Position numbers and translations under genes: made by a program. DNA of 64,000 nt from Sepioteuthis lessoniana (lineage: Eukaryota > Mollusca > Cephalopoda > Myopsida > Loliginidae), in contig OY757917.1 of NCBI GenBank assembly GCA_963585895.1, positions 104,133,346 through 104,197,345 on the forward strand. The letters are read 5' to 3'. Position 1 is the stretch's first letter; every line of letters starts with the position of its first letter. Under the pieces are notes generated by a model. It had not been told where the DNA came from. It saw nothing but the letters and a program-made list of their open reading frames with translations, and did no database searches. Shown piece by piece: positions 10,671-21,362 of this stretch.

Positions 10671-11381
10671 ACAGAGACGTTAAATAAACATTCTTTCAGG
10701 TAAAAAAAGATTTAAAACCTTATTTAATTGAATAAAGAGAATATGTGATATTCAGCTCTTTAAAACACAAACATTTTTTAAAAATCAGATATTTTCTTTC
10801 TATAATTAAATGTTTTGAAACGTATTATTTCGGATCGGCTTATGTAATATAGTGGTTTGATGTCAAGGTGTTTGAATATAGAATATAGAAAATTACAGAT
10901 CAGTCAACTTTAGTTGAGGTGGAGAAATTTCACTTCATTCGGAAGGTAATTTGGATAGAGAACAAGATGTCAAACTGGGAATAATTTTTTAAAATTCTAA
11001 TTCACCGACTATCAAACAGATCAGGAAGATCCCAACGAAATCATTTTTTGGCCTTCTTGACTTTTATAATCATCAACGCTTACAGTAATCTTGACCTTCA
11101 CTTAAACCAGCTGATTTTACAGTGGTGCGGTTAAATCTAATTTTACATCAAAGTAAAATACGTTGTAATTTCCCTGTAGGTATGTCTCAAAATTATGAAT
11201 GTAAGAATATTACTGTTTCTCTGCCATCTCTTAAGAGCCTCTCTAGTTGTGTCGTCGAGATTTCACGTTTGTAATATCTGTTTATGATCACCATGAGAGC
11301 AGGGTATAATTCTTTTTATGTATCATTAATCAATCGATATGACTCGAATATGAACCAACTGTGTGCAACTTTGATTTATTA
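10671..11381. other. no recognisable feature
   Basis: AT-rich, mixed sequence. Open frames are short and unconvincing. No repeat head or tail that I can identify. Confidence 0.4.
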
Positions 11382-11502
11382 TACAGGGTGGAACGATAAA
11401 ATTGTCGTCCTAGAGAAAACAACACTACAGTTTTATTTTAAAACTTTTATTGAAAAAATAAATTCAGCTAATTTGATTATGTAGGAGAGCTGACATCTAC
11501 AA
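11382..11502 (-). mobile_element. 3' end of a mariner of the 55510-56540 family
   Basis: Starts 'tacagggtggaacgataaaa', the complement of the 3' terminal repeat ending at 56540, and continues through 'gaaaacaacactacag' to 'gagctgacatctacaactc', the complement of the sequence just after the stop codon in the 55510 element. Only the last ~120 bp remain. Confidence 0.75.
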
Positions 11503-11527
11503 CTCTAATTATGATGCCCCTTTTGGC

Positions 11528-11530
<3 letters not shown>

Positions 11531-11583
<53 letters not shown>
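11531..11583. repeat. (CA)n(TA)n microsatellite
   Basis: A run of CA dinucleotides followed directly by TA dinucleotides. Confidence 0.95.
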
Positions 11584-11588
<5 letters not shown>

Positions 11589-12194
11589 TTATACATAATA
11601 TAACTATATGCAATAAATGCATATTTCTTGAGTAAAATTCGTATACTCACATATGTATTTGCTGGGTGCAGCAAAAATTCCTCTAACATTTTAAACTATA
11701 ACCCGTTGAGTATAAGTGAAATCAGGCAAGTGGTAATGGCAGCTCTATCTAGCTAATATTATATGATTTCTTTCAGATACGATAAGTTGCAATCAGTGGT
11801 CGGATCTGCGCACACCTTGTATTTGCTATTGAAACGTTTTTAAAGACTGATAAATCCGTAAATGCTTCTCAACATTTTTTTGTGCTCATTTCTTGCTACA
11901 TCTGACTGATACTGTTCTGAATAGAAGATCGATACGACTGTGTCTCGAAAATTATATCCGGAACAAAACGAACCGCTGTCTGAGTTGGAATTCATTTATC
12001 TTAAGAAATGTTTCATCAGCAAACACATTGTGTGTACCGGTTCATGATCGTAACTAATCCAAACTACAAAAAAAAAAAAAAAAAATGATAAGACATTAAC
12101 TAGATTGATCTACCATTACAACTTGCCTAAATTCACTTTCCCCACACAGGTGACAGTTTGAAATATGGGAGGTAATTCTGTCAACTCTGTATAT
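11584..12194. other. no recognisable feature
   Basis: AT-rich with an A run at about 12067-12085. Nothing assignable. Confidence 0.4.
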
Positions 12195-12968
12195 TGGCGT
12201 ATGTTTGAAAGGCAAGAAGCAGAAGATACTCCACACAAACTATTACGGACGCGGGCTGTGCTGATGACATAGGAGTTCGAGCAACTACATCCGTCTGGGC
12301 TGAATCCCGGCTGCATTGTGTAGAGAAGGCAACAGGTAGTATAGGCCTCCATGTCAAAGTGGACTAAACAGAGTAAACGTGTTTTAATCAAAATCAAACA
12401 AGAGACATCGCCACCCTAACAGGTGGTTTCATGAAACTAGTTGACATATTTACCAACTGCAGAAGTAGCGTCTTGCCTACGGAAAATGAAATCAATACGC
12501 AACTAGCTTTAGGAATGGTCAGCTATCGATAGGTTATCGATCATATGGCAGTCGGACCTATCCGATAAAATAAAACGTCATGTCCATACTACTATATGGA
12601 TGCACCACATGGACGCTGACAAAGTGCATTAAGAAAAAGCTTGCCAGGAATTGCACAAGAATGTTATGAGCCATACTGAACAAATCCTGGAAGCAGCATC
12701 CCACAAAACGGCAGCTATACGGTGACCTACCTCCAATGTCTAAAAATATTAAAATCAGACAAACAAGACATGCTGGATACTGTTGGTGAAGTAAGGCCGA
12801 GCTCAGAAGCGACGTTCTCCTATAGATCACTTCGAACAAAGCAGGTGTTGGACGTCTGGCTGGAACTTATCTACAATATGGTTGAACATAAACAAGATGT
12901 CTAGAAGACCTACCAAATGCGATGGACGATTGGGATTAATGGTGAAGGAGAGATCGCATGATGAGGAT
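12195..12968 (+). pseudogene. L-RTE, old C-terminal copy with many lesions
   Basis: Fragments of the L-RTE reverse transcriptase C-terminus in order: 'gctgatgacatag' (ADD region), 'ggcctccatgtcaa', 'ctatatggatgcaccacatggacgctgac' (LYGCTTWTL), 'gaacaaatcctggaagcagcatcccaca', 'acaagacatgctgg'. Stops and indels break every frame, and no clear tail is left. The age is clearly greater than that of the copy at 58052. Confidence 0.75.
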
Positions 12969-13047
12969 ATTATGTATTTCCCAGTGCTGACGACAAAAAT
13001 GCAAAGAGGAAAAACACGTTATGATTTTTAAATAATATCTTCTTACT

Positions 13048-13955
13048 GACGTGGTGCCTTCAAAAAGTTTCCAGCCTTTTTTGGTACGTGTATTTATAAT
13101 TGTTGTAGACTCTTGAGAATTCAGTATGTTATTGCTATACATCTTATGAGATGATTGACCAATTTTTATGATTTCAGATTGAAAGGAACAGCTACAGTAG
13201 TAATTGGAATATACCCTACTAAAGGATGATTGTCACAGCTGGTGAATTTCAAAAATGCAATCTGGACGTCAGGACACTTTAGAAAAACGATATGCAATAA
13301 TATTCTGCTTTAAACTTGGAAAGATGCCACAGAAACGTATGGAATGCTTCAGATTGCTTTTCGACCACATTGCTTGAATCGAGCATCTGTTTTTGAGTGG
13401 CATAAGAGATTCAATGGGGGCAGGGACTTTGTGAGGGATGATGAGAGGTATGGGAGGAGTAAGGACGTCAATACATCAGAATTGATTGGCCAAAGGTTTA
13501 GGCCTAGGGTTACTATGTTGAGGTTTTAAGGGAGTTCAGGAAGACATTCCTTGGGAAGAGGACAGCGCTCTTGAAATCGTGTCAGTGGCATTTCCACCAG
13601 AACAATGCACCAGTCCACAATTCCACCCTTATCACAGACTATTTGACCAAGATGAGCATCAAGACAGTTCCTCACCGTCCCTATAGTCCATCCCTTGCTC
13701 CCTGTGGCTTTTGGTTATTCCCTAAGCTCAGAGGCTGTCGTTATGTGACAATTGAGGAGATGAAAGAGGCTGTGACGAAGGTCACTGACACGCTCACACA
13801 AGAGGACTTCCATGGGACTTTCCAGAAGTTGTTGGAACGGTACAACAAGTGCATTGCAGCCGGAAGATATTACTTGGAAGGGGACTAGAGTTTAATGTGT
13901 GTACTATCAATAAAAGTGCCCATACGAAAAAAGTCTGGAAACTTATTTAATGAGG
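13048..13955 (+). mobile_element. mar-TEL copy, nearly full length
   Basis: 5' repeat 'gacgtggtgccttc'. The N-terminal frame reads FEWHKRFN and DDERYGRSKDV. The GGGTTA tract at 13497-13515 is eroded to 'ggtttaggcctagggtta'. The C-terminal frame (13571-13888) has QNNAPVHN and LAPCGFWLF: both catalytic aspartates are replaced (Asp to Asn and Asp to Gly), in addition to the missing first one. The frame shift after KLGK is shared with 7886 and 51902. Confidence 0.85.
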
Positions 13956-14075
13956 TTTGTGCATGTAGATGTTAACATGTGTATCTCTTTTCTGATATAA
14001 GGTTGTTGAAGATCAAACGTTAGCAGAGAATGAAATGTTATTTTGTTATTCTATTATTTGGTGGTCAGGAATTGG

Positions 14076-14640
14076 TTCCAGTGTTGTATACTTCTGATAG
14101 ACCCAACCAAGAACATAACCAAAGATAACGAACGAACTTCAATGAACGAGCGAAACACTTCTTTATAAAAATATATTTCTCTCATTTTATTTTCGAAAGG
14201 GGAATACAGTTTGTAGTAAGTTTGAGAGATTGATGGAGAGACATATACTCAGAGAGGGGACTTTTCATGCCCCATATCTTCTTCAGGGGGCCATGGGTTG
14301 CCAACTCTTCCACCCCCTTGCAAGCCGTATCGTCAGAGACGTCAGAGACACCTCTGATCGGCTGTGTATCCCTGGCTCGACTCTCGATTCTGCCTGGCAT
14401 GACTGTCTAAATCTGACCGTGTGTTTCTCGTATTACGTGGTCCTCTTCCTGTTACACACCAGCTTGGCCAGCATACCCCGACGCACTGTCATCCCCCTGT
14501 TTACTAATCATAACGTGACAGCTTTTCAAAGCACACGGGGTCATCAGGAACGAACCCAAAATCCATGTCAACTGTCATCATATAACTACAGAAAAACCAA
14601 AAGTCCCTAATATTATATCTCCCTTTTTTCGTTTGTAACA
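14076..14640 (-). mobile_element. LTR-like sequence related to the solo LTR at 19011
   Basis: Starts 'tgttgtata', then 'aacataacc', 'gaacgaac', and 'aaaaatatatttctctcattttatt', in the same order as 19011-19130, where the complement holds an AATAAA signal. The middle is GC-richer and does not align. The right boundary is uncertain and no internal retroelement genes adjoin it. Confidence 0.45.
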
Positions 14641-15471
14641 CTTTAGTTGAAAAAACAAACAAACTGTTTTTGACTTTGTTCACATTTTCATATCAACTAA
14701 TAAAAGTCCATATTCTTTATTAAAGCCTACGTTCGTATTCTGATCCCCTTATCCTCTGGAAAATTTGTAAAATATGTCAATCGCTAACCTGGAGTCGAAA
14801 TGGTTCAACCTCAAGTCGATTGCTCTTTCTCACTAAATTACAAATGTAACCGCTTACAGTTTGATGGGCTGGTTTATTCATTTAACATTATATCAACTCC
14901 TCGCGGATGAATACCAATATTTAATTCATTGGTGAATATTCGATTACTTTAACAACCATATTTTCAAAGTTCCGTTGCATGTAAAGATAAAAGTAATTTT
15001 AATATCAATGCTCTGCAAAACGAGTTTAATAACTTCTATTTAGCCGGGCACAAGGACCGTATTATTTGGTGTTCATGATGATTAAATCAACTATTATAGA
15101 AAGGGTCTGAAGGCTTGTTTAATGATTATTTCTCAACGACATAGCATCATAGATATTCACTTAGCTTAAGTTAGACTGAGAAAGGTCTGTGTGGGATATT
15201 ATAGGTCTTCTGTCAACTTAATAAAGTCTGGTAAAATGACACAAGTGTGGATCCTCACAAGCCTGCACTCTGCCACAACCAGTGAGCATTAAATGGTAAT
15301 TTTTTGATAAAATCTATCTTAGTCTTATAATGCAAATGGTAAAATGAAGTGGTCACAGGGTGCAAGTAGATAGGTAATAGAAATCCAGCAACATGAAGAT
15401 AAATGAGTTGAAAGACATAAAAACATGAGTGTTAAGCTGAATGTGATAAAAGGTGATAATTACCACTCTAG
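14641..15471. other. no recognisable feature
   Basis: AT-rich. Short open frames only; none has recognisable motifs. Confidence 0.4.
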
Positions 15472-15573
15472 CATCATCATCATCATGTCGTGCCGCTAGC
15501 ACCGATATCACTGACCCTCTCTCACCACTTCTCCCTATCGTTCATCGCTTCTGGAAGGTCTTCAGGGCTACAT
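15472..15573 (-). mobile_element. L-RTE, terminal ~100 bp
   Basis: (TCA)n complement of the tail, then the antisense of the final ~30 codons ('ctgaccctctctcaccacttctcc', 'gttcatcgcttctgg'). Severe 5' truncation. Confidence 0.8.
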
Positions 15574-15672
15574 CCGCAAATAAAAACTTCAAGAAATACA
15601 TAGATTATTTCGGTTATATTCCAAATTACATATACTATGTGTGATTTTTATTTTTTTACTCGATTTTTTCCA

Positions 15673-15900
15673 CCGTCCTCGTGGTGTAATGGTTAAAGTG
15701 ATGGACTGCGGAATCGTAGTACGCGAGTTCGTACTCCAGTCGCGCAATTGTTTTCACTTTCGGGCAAATACCCTTGGGAAAGGTATGAGCCCCCTTATCT
15801 TCCCATTTATAGGTTAGATAGTACCACAACTGTTCTTCTGGGAGAATAGCTTTGGCATTAAATAATCTACAAAGGTTGATATGCCATTAAACAACCAAAC
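15673..15900 (+). repeat. SINE-B, best copy
   Basis: Head: A box 'cgtggtgtaatggttaaagtg', B box 'gcgagttcgtactccag'. Body: 'ttttcactttcgggcaaatacccttgggaaaggtatgagc' (split over the copy) and 'agatagtaccacaactgttctt'. Tail: 'ggcattaaataatctac' then 'aaaggttgatatgccatt'. The tail is also found alone at 29870-29912 and at the end of module D composites. Confidence 0.8.
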
Positions 15901-16339
15901 AAATTTTTTTTTGCAAATGAGATTGTTAAAACTAGCCGATGTTATTATCAACATCGTTAATAAAGTTATTTTCTATGAGATAAAACTTACACATTATATT
16001 GATCATATTAATATAAGTCAAAGTTTTCTTATATTGCTTGGGTAATACTAATTTTATTGATAAATTGATAAATAATTATATTTATTCAACATTTAATATA
16101 ATATACTCCGATACAACTGACCTCTGGGATAAAACGACCCACAAATGAACATTAAGCCACCTAGCTGAGAAAGAGGTCATATTAGATTATTTAGTTTCAT
16201 GGTGCATCAACCATTATTGGTTGTTTAATTCGAAATTCTGTTTGTACATATGATATTTAAGAAAATAGTTTGTAGGTAACATTTTTAAACGAACCAAAGC
16301 TCATTTGCTTGCATAGACGGAAATGGTTTCAAGTACTTT
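15901..16339. other. AT-rich, no recognisable feature
   Basis: A T run at 15903 follows the SINE tail; the remainder is AT-rich and grades into the minisatellite. Confidence 0.35.
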
Positions 16340-16655
16340 TATCAAACTCTAATAATTCTACTTGCACACTGTTAATAGGTTTAAGCATTGCTATCTAATA
16401 CTAATAGTTCAATTTAGTATCTATCATTTGTTTGCACACAGTTAAATGGTTTCGAATATTACAATCTTATAGTAATAATTCAATTTAATATCAATCATTT
16501 GTTTGCAAACAGTTAAATAGTTTTAAGTATGACAATCTTATAGTAATAATTCAATTTAATATTTATTTGTTTGCGCTCAGTTAAATGGATTCAAGTATTA
16601 TAATCTCATACTAATAACTCGATATTTATCATTTGTTTGCACATAGATGATCTAA
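16340..16655. repeat. ~71-bp minisatellite
   Basis: Units of about 71 bp built on 'caatttaatat...atttgtttgcacacagttaaatgg...ataatctta' repeat at least three times in 16410-16650, with an imperfect unit before. It directly precedes module D at 16695, as similar minisatellites do elsewhere. Confidence 0.75.
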
Positions 16656-16694
16656 AGTATTGTAAATACTTCTGTTTGAAATTGTTCTATTTGA

Positions 16695-16908
16695 AGTATA
16701 GTACTTGCACTCCGAGTCAGAGTGGACTTGGCAGTAATAGCAATGAAGGGTTACTTCATTCTCCCCAAATCTCTTGGACTGAAGCCACTTCATCAGATGC
16801 TGTTTACTTTCATATTCAGGACACTCGTTGAGAGGAGAGAAGGTGGAAGTCTAAGCCTTCTGCAGAGGGGCAGTAGGCGTATTCTACAGCCCCAGCTGAC
16901 TGTGTATT
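16695..16908 (+). repeat. module D
   Basis: Ordered blocks 'cgagtcagagtggacttgg', 'agcaatgaagggttacttc', 'gaagccacttcatcagatgctg', 'ggacactcgttgagagg', 'ctgcagaggggcag' and 'tattctacagccccagctgac'. No coding signal; the small open frames here are incidental. Confidence 0.7.
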
Positions 16909-16934
16909 AGTAGAAAATGAAACTGTTCTATTTG

Positions 16935-17170
16935 ATCTGTAGATTACACCCTAAAAGGTGCTAACACTCCGAGTCAGAGTAAACTCTAAAGTAATGGCTA
17001 TGAAGGGTTTACTTCACATTCTCAAAGCTTCAGGAGTCGAGCCTCACCATCAGTTGCAGTTTAGTGTCATATACAGGACAGTCATCGGTGGGGGATATCT
17101 AACTCCACTGCAGATATGCAATCTGCCTATTCTACTGCCCCGACCGACTTTGTTACTGAGAAACCGAGTC
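16935..17170 (+). repeat. module D, second tandem copy
   Basis: Same block order as 16695-16908 ('actccgagtcagagtaaac', 'gcctcaccatcagttgcag', 'ggacagtcatcggtgggg', 'ctgcagatatgcaat'). It sits head-to-tail with the preceding copy. Confidence 0.65.
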
Positions 17171-17526
17171 AAACAATATAGATGCAAATTCGAAGTTTAA
17201 ATATAACCTCAAAGAAAAATAAAGAAACTAAAAATCAGGTAAGTTAAAAGAAAGGGGAGATAATTCACTTCCGAATCGTGACCATAGATACAGACGTTGA
17301 GTTCCTCTTCAAAACATTAGCGAGACACAAGTTTTCCATCTTTCAAATTTTGCCATTTTCAGCACATATCCGTCTAAAGAGCAATGGCGTGAAATTGCAA
17401 GAAGCGGTTTTGGGAACCTCTTTTCAATGGAAAGACTCAGGAAGTGTAAGCTGCAAGTACAAATAACCGACTCTCCAAGTATTTATTATTTTGTCAACAT
17501 TTTTCTTTTTGTGAAAGAAGTTTTGT
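17171..17526. other. no recognisable feature
   Basis: Contains a short open frame (17278-17466, 62 codons) without known motifs and with no detectable splice or promoter context. Confidence 0.35.
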
Positions 17527-17921
17527 GTTGTATAGCCGTAATACAAATACAAGCAAGACTCTGTTGTTCAGGTACGAAAGCATTTATCAACTTCTGACTT
17601 CGGTTCTTCGACACGAGGAGAGAGACAATTCTTAAAAAGTCTTTCGTAATCATACTATAACACCCCCAACGTTCGGCATATCTCGTGGTTTAATCTCAAT
17701 TTCTCGACTGCCTGGTTGGACTTCAGTTTCTCAACACCATGGTCGGAACTCAACTTCTCAACACCATGGTCGGAACTCAACTGAATCTTTTTCAAAATCT
17801 TCCAAATTCTCAGCCCATCTCTTCTGGGCATGACATCATCTACACTCCAGCCCTATTTACTGTCTGGGGTTTATTATGACAATGGTGATTGTCATATCCT
17901 TTACGCACGAGTGTAAACTGC
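17527..17921 (-). mobile_element. LTR-like dispersed repeat, copy 1
   Basis: Starts 'tgttgtatagccgtaatac', matching the first 19 bases of the solo LTR at 19011 with one difference. It continues 'gttcaggtacgaaa', 'ggttcttcgaca' and 'ggagagagac', and later 'gggcatgacatcatctacactcc' and 'gtctggggtttattatgac', all parallel to 39030-39375. Two 'caccatggtcggaactcaac' blocks repeat at 17737-17780. Probably an LTR, but the ends are not certain. Confidence 0.45.
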
Positions 17922-18235
17922 ACCAATTGACTACACACCTGAACTCTTAACCCGAATAGTTCAAAGCCCAACCAAACTGAATGATAAAATATAATTAATG
18001 AAAAATAATTAAAATAAAAAATCATTCCTTAATTATATAATATTTGCAAACAGTGAATTTTCGATAAACAGGGCGGCTATAATGGCCTCCGTGAAGGTGG
18101 GAGTAGAGAAAAGATATTTAATAACAAGAAAGTAAATGTGAAAAAAAACAACAAAAAAACAACACAAAAAAAAAACAAAGAAAAAGCATGAAGAAAAAAG
18201 TAGAAAAATCATGGGATCCAATAATTATATAAATG
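17922..18235. other. AT-rich, with A-rich stretch
   Basis: An A-rich run at 18140-18190 gives Phe-rich antisense frames. No feature. Confidence 0.35.
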
Positions 18236-18760
18236 AGGCGCTCATATCTAAACGGTCATTGTTATGGGAAGAGGACTCAGCTACCCGAGTTCAAATCTTG
18301 TGCGAGTTTCTTTGCATTTTTCCATGTGTTCATATCCTTTATGAGGCTGGTGGTGTAGCGGTTATCGTCTTAAAAAGCGGAAACTGGGACCCGAGTTCGA
18401 ACTCAAGAAAAGGCCGTTTGCATTTCCCTTTCGCATTAATGCCTTAGACACAAGTAGGAATACGTCTGTTCTCCATCTAGCGATGAGTAAATTGTAGGTT
18501 CATCAGAAATTTTTGGCCTTGTTGCGGCAACGGACATAGGAGAAGGGGAAAACTCTGGATTCAAACCATATGTAAGCCACTTAAAAATTGAACTTGTGTC
18601 GAATACTGCCCGTCGTGGATGATTTGAGTAAATGGTTATTCTTGGGAAAGGTATCAATACCGTTATTACTCTTCCCCTAAATACCAGGAGCAGACTGGTC
18701 TCTTTAAACCTTAGTAGGACAACCAGTCTCGGAAAGGGAATGTTCTGAATTCAAACATGG
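18236..18760 (+). repeat. three stacked partial SINE-A copies
   Basis: 18236-18323 is a head only ('cccgagttcaaatcttg' B box). 18342-18633 is a fuller copy with A box 'ggtggtgtagcggttatcg' and B box 'cccgagttcgaactcaag', ending 'gaacttgtgtcgaatactgcccg'. 18634-18760 repeats the mid-body ('ttcttgggaaaggtatcaatacc', 'gcagactggtctctttaaacc'). All are on the plus strand, suggesting insertion of one copy into or beside another. Confidence 0.6.
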
Positions 18761-19010
18761 AAAGGAATTGGCTACGTTTGGCAATTCCTACCAAAAATCT
18801 GCAACAGGAATACAACCTACAAGAGCAAACCAGTTTACAAAATCACTTAGGATAATAAATAATATTAGTTATGTACAAAACTTCCCAGCGCCCTCTATTT
18901 TTAAAACAATAGACTAAATTTACATCTGAAAGCTGAGTTGTATTGTTTTTAGAATTCTGCCTTTATGTAATAGGTGATGCAAAATTGGACTCGGTAGATG
19001 TGCGACATTA

Positions 19011-19526
19011 TGTTGCATAGCCGTAATACATATACAACTATGCACACATACATGCAGAAACATAACCAACAATGATGACGAACGAACACAGTTCTTTAGA
19101 AAAATATACCTCTCACACTTTATTTGTAATGGTTGGAAAGGTTTGTGTTCGAGAGGTGAGTTAGAGACTGGACAGACTGCAACATATTGACCCCAAATTC
19201 CTCTGTCTTTTGCAGCACTTCTTTCTCATTCTGCTGGCTGCTCAACCGGGGTCCTGAGGGCCCAGCACTCTGCTGGGAGCTGGTTCTCACTGCCACGAAT
19301 TGCAAATCGAACTTCAACTGCAACTGACTCCAACTAACTCAACTCTCCGTGTCACAGGGTTATATAATTGTTTGGCGCTCACCTGCTTCCTGTGAGCGTC
19401 GCAATTGCACCGAATTGAACACGTCTACGGTCAAGGGGATACCCTGAAATCTTCTACCGGATGCATCTGTTATTTACACAGGTGTATCTCTTATTTGACA
19501 GCTCGGCCGAGGGTCAATATGCAACA
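19011..19526 (-). mobile_element. solo LTR (~516 bp)
   Basis: Ends are exact inverted repeats, TGTTGCATA...TATGCAACA. Read on the minus strand, it has a TATATAA-type box (plus-strand 19360-19366) and further on an AATAAA signal (complement of 19119-19124), the order expected of U3-R-U5. No gag, pol or primer-binding site adjoins. A clean target-site duplication is not visible. Related LTRs are at 42640-43260 and 47345. Confidence 0.7.
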
Positions 19527-19556
19527 CTTATATGCTTTTCTTGTCTACTAGATTCA

Positions 19557-20146
19557 GAGAGCTACCGTTGACAAGTTCACCTACATAGGAAACAGTGTCT
19601 CATCGACCGAGACAAACATCGACACGCAACTAACAAAGGCATAGACAGCTTACAATAGGCTATCGGTCATGTGGTAGTCAGACCTGACCGATAAAATGAA
19701 ACGCAGTTTCTTCCATGCAGCAATCGTGTCGATACTGCTATATGGATGCACTACATGGACGCTAACCAAACGAATGAGAAACAGTTTGACGGTAACTATA
19801 GAACAATGCTGTGAGCAATATTGAACAAGTCCTTGAGGCAACACCCCACAAAGCAGCAGCTGTACGGACACCTACCACCCATCACGAAAACTATTGAAGT
19901 TAACCAAACCAGACGTGCAGGACACTGCTGGAGAAGTAGGGACGAAGTCATAAGTGATGTAATCCTATGGACCCCTTCACATAGCCGTGCAAAAGCAGGG
20001 CGGCCAGCTCGAACCGACATACAGCAGCTCTGTGAGGATACGGGGTGTAGCTCTGGGGACCTACCGGATGCGATGAACGATAGGGAGGGGCGGCGAGAGA
20101 GAGTCAGGGATATCCGTGCTGATGGCACGACAAGAAGATGATGATG
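19557..20146 (+). pseudogene. L-RTE C-terminal copy, moderately decayed
   Basis: Encodes in order a YIGNSVSSTETNIDTQL-like segment, YNRLS, KMKRSFFHAAIVSILLY and, in the best open part (19821-20141), LPPITKTIEVNQTRRAG, GRPARTDIQQLCEDTGC and MNDREGRRERVRDIRA, then a (GATGAT)n tail. A stop lies near 19642 and a frameshift near 19790. Truncated at its 5' end. Confidence 0.8.
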
Positions 20147-20664
20147 ATATGCTTTTCCTTTACTGGTGATCATTACAGAAGAATAAGGCACCCAGTGAGC
20201 TAGCCAAGTGCATAAACCATTGCACCATGTTAGGTTATCTTTAGATTTATTTATAAAGCTTAGTTCTGGAACAAAGCGCCAAGTAAGATTAAAACCTACT
20301 AGTATGTCTGCTAGCCTTGTTCCCGAGCTATTGTGCCATGTGAGGCGTTTCAAAAATTGAATTGTTGTTGGCCATTTGTCAATAAAACTCACCATATTAG
20401 AGTTTCAAGTATGAAGAGTGAACCCATACATCAAACTTTTTTAATGTCTTCAACGTCCTCAAATTTTATCCTTGAGGTAAATCTTCATGCAGTTTGAAAT
20501 GTGCTTCATTTGAACTATACTGTTTCGCAAGACGTTTCAAGACATATTAAAAACATAAGAATTAGTACCGACCGTTTTTACCTCACTAACCTATTTTATA
20601 TATATATGTGTGTGTGTGTGTGTGTGAGCTGTGTGTTCACGAGAATACTATATCTAGTTTTACA
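20147..20664. other. possible antisense tRNA-like fragment; (TA)(TG) microsatellite
   Basis: The complement of about 20185-20235 ('catggtgcaatggtttatgc', 'ctagctcactgggtgcc') resembles an eroded tRNA-headed SINE. Positions 20598-20630 are a TA/TG microsatellite. Otherwise unassignable. Confidence 0.35.
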
Positions 20665-21005
20665 TCATAAAAATAAAAGAATGTGTCATCAAGTAGACCT
20701 TCTTGTAGCAGCAGATCACAAAGAAAAATTAAAGAAGGTGAAAGACTAAATTATTATCTGGACTTTACTAGGGATTTGGAATGTGTAGTAACATTAGGGT
20801 GACAGTGGAAACCAATGATAATAGAAGGCCTCAGAAAGGAGCAGGGGAATTTGAAAAAGAGTCAAGAATAAGAAACCAGAGAAAGAAATGTGACTGTCCT
20901 GACCGCAAATCTACAGAGATCAAATTGAATACTTAGAAGAGTCCTGGAAAGCTGAAGAGACTTGGTTTAACTCTAACTACAGTATAGACTCCCAGTTACG
21001 ACTGG
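20665..21005 (+). pseudogene. L-AAT fragment, heavily decayed
   Basis: The first part reads close to VDLLVAADHKEKLKKVKD, matching the 'VDFAVPADHR.KLKE' segment of other L-AAT copies. Later 'ttagaagagtcctggaaagctgaagagacttg' matches the conserved 3' end. No open frame. Confidence 0.6.
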
Positions 21006-21362
21006 TTTGAAAAACAAGCGAAGAATAAAGTAATAATCTATAAATAAAGTGGCTTATTTCTTCAGGGAAGTTTTTGTAATTTCTTTTTTGCTTTTTTTTA
21101 GGCCACCTTCTACAATGAATGGATGAATAAAAAAGGTAAAAAAGATGTATGCATATCGAGCTTGAAGCAAAGAGAACAAGCCGCCTGCAGAGCCTAGTGA
21201 AAAGACGTTTCTCATGGCAAATTCAATAACAAGAAATTTGAGAGAAGATTGAACAATAACGAATAAAGGAAAGCTAAAAACTTGATACATAACAGAAATC
21301 TGTTTGAGTGTTGAAAATATAACAGGGTGCGGAAGCAAAATTAAGAATATTCTTGGATAATA
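21006..21362. other. no recognisable feature
   Basis: AT-rich, between two LINE remnants. Confidence 0.35.

Noticed and set aside
19796-20395. 199-codon minus-strand frame
   Set aside because: Antisense shadow of the L-RTE copy at 19557-20146; the plus strand carries the known motifs.
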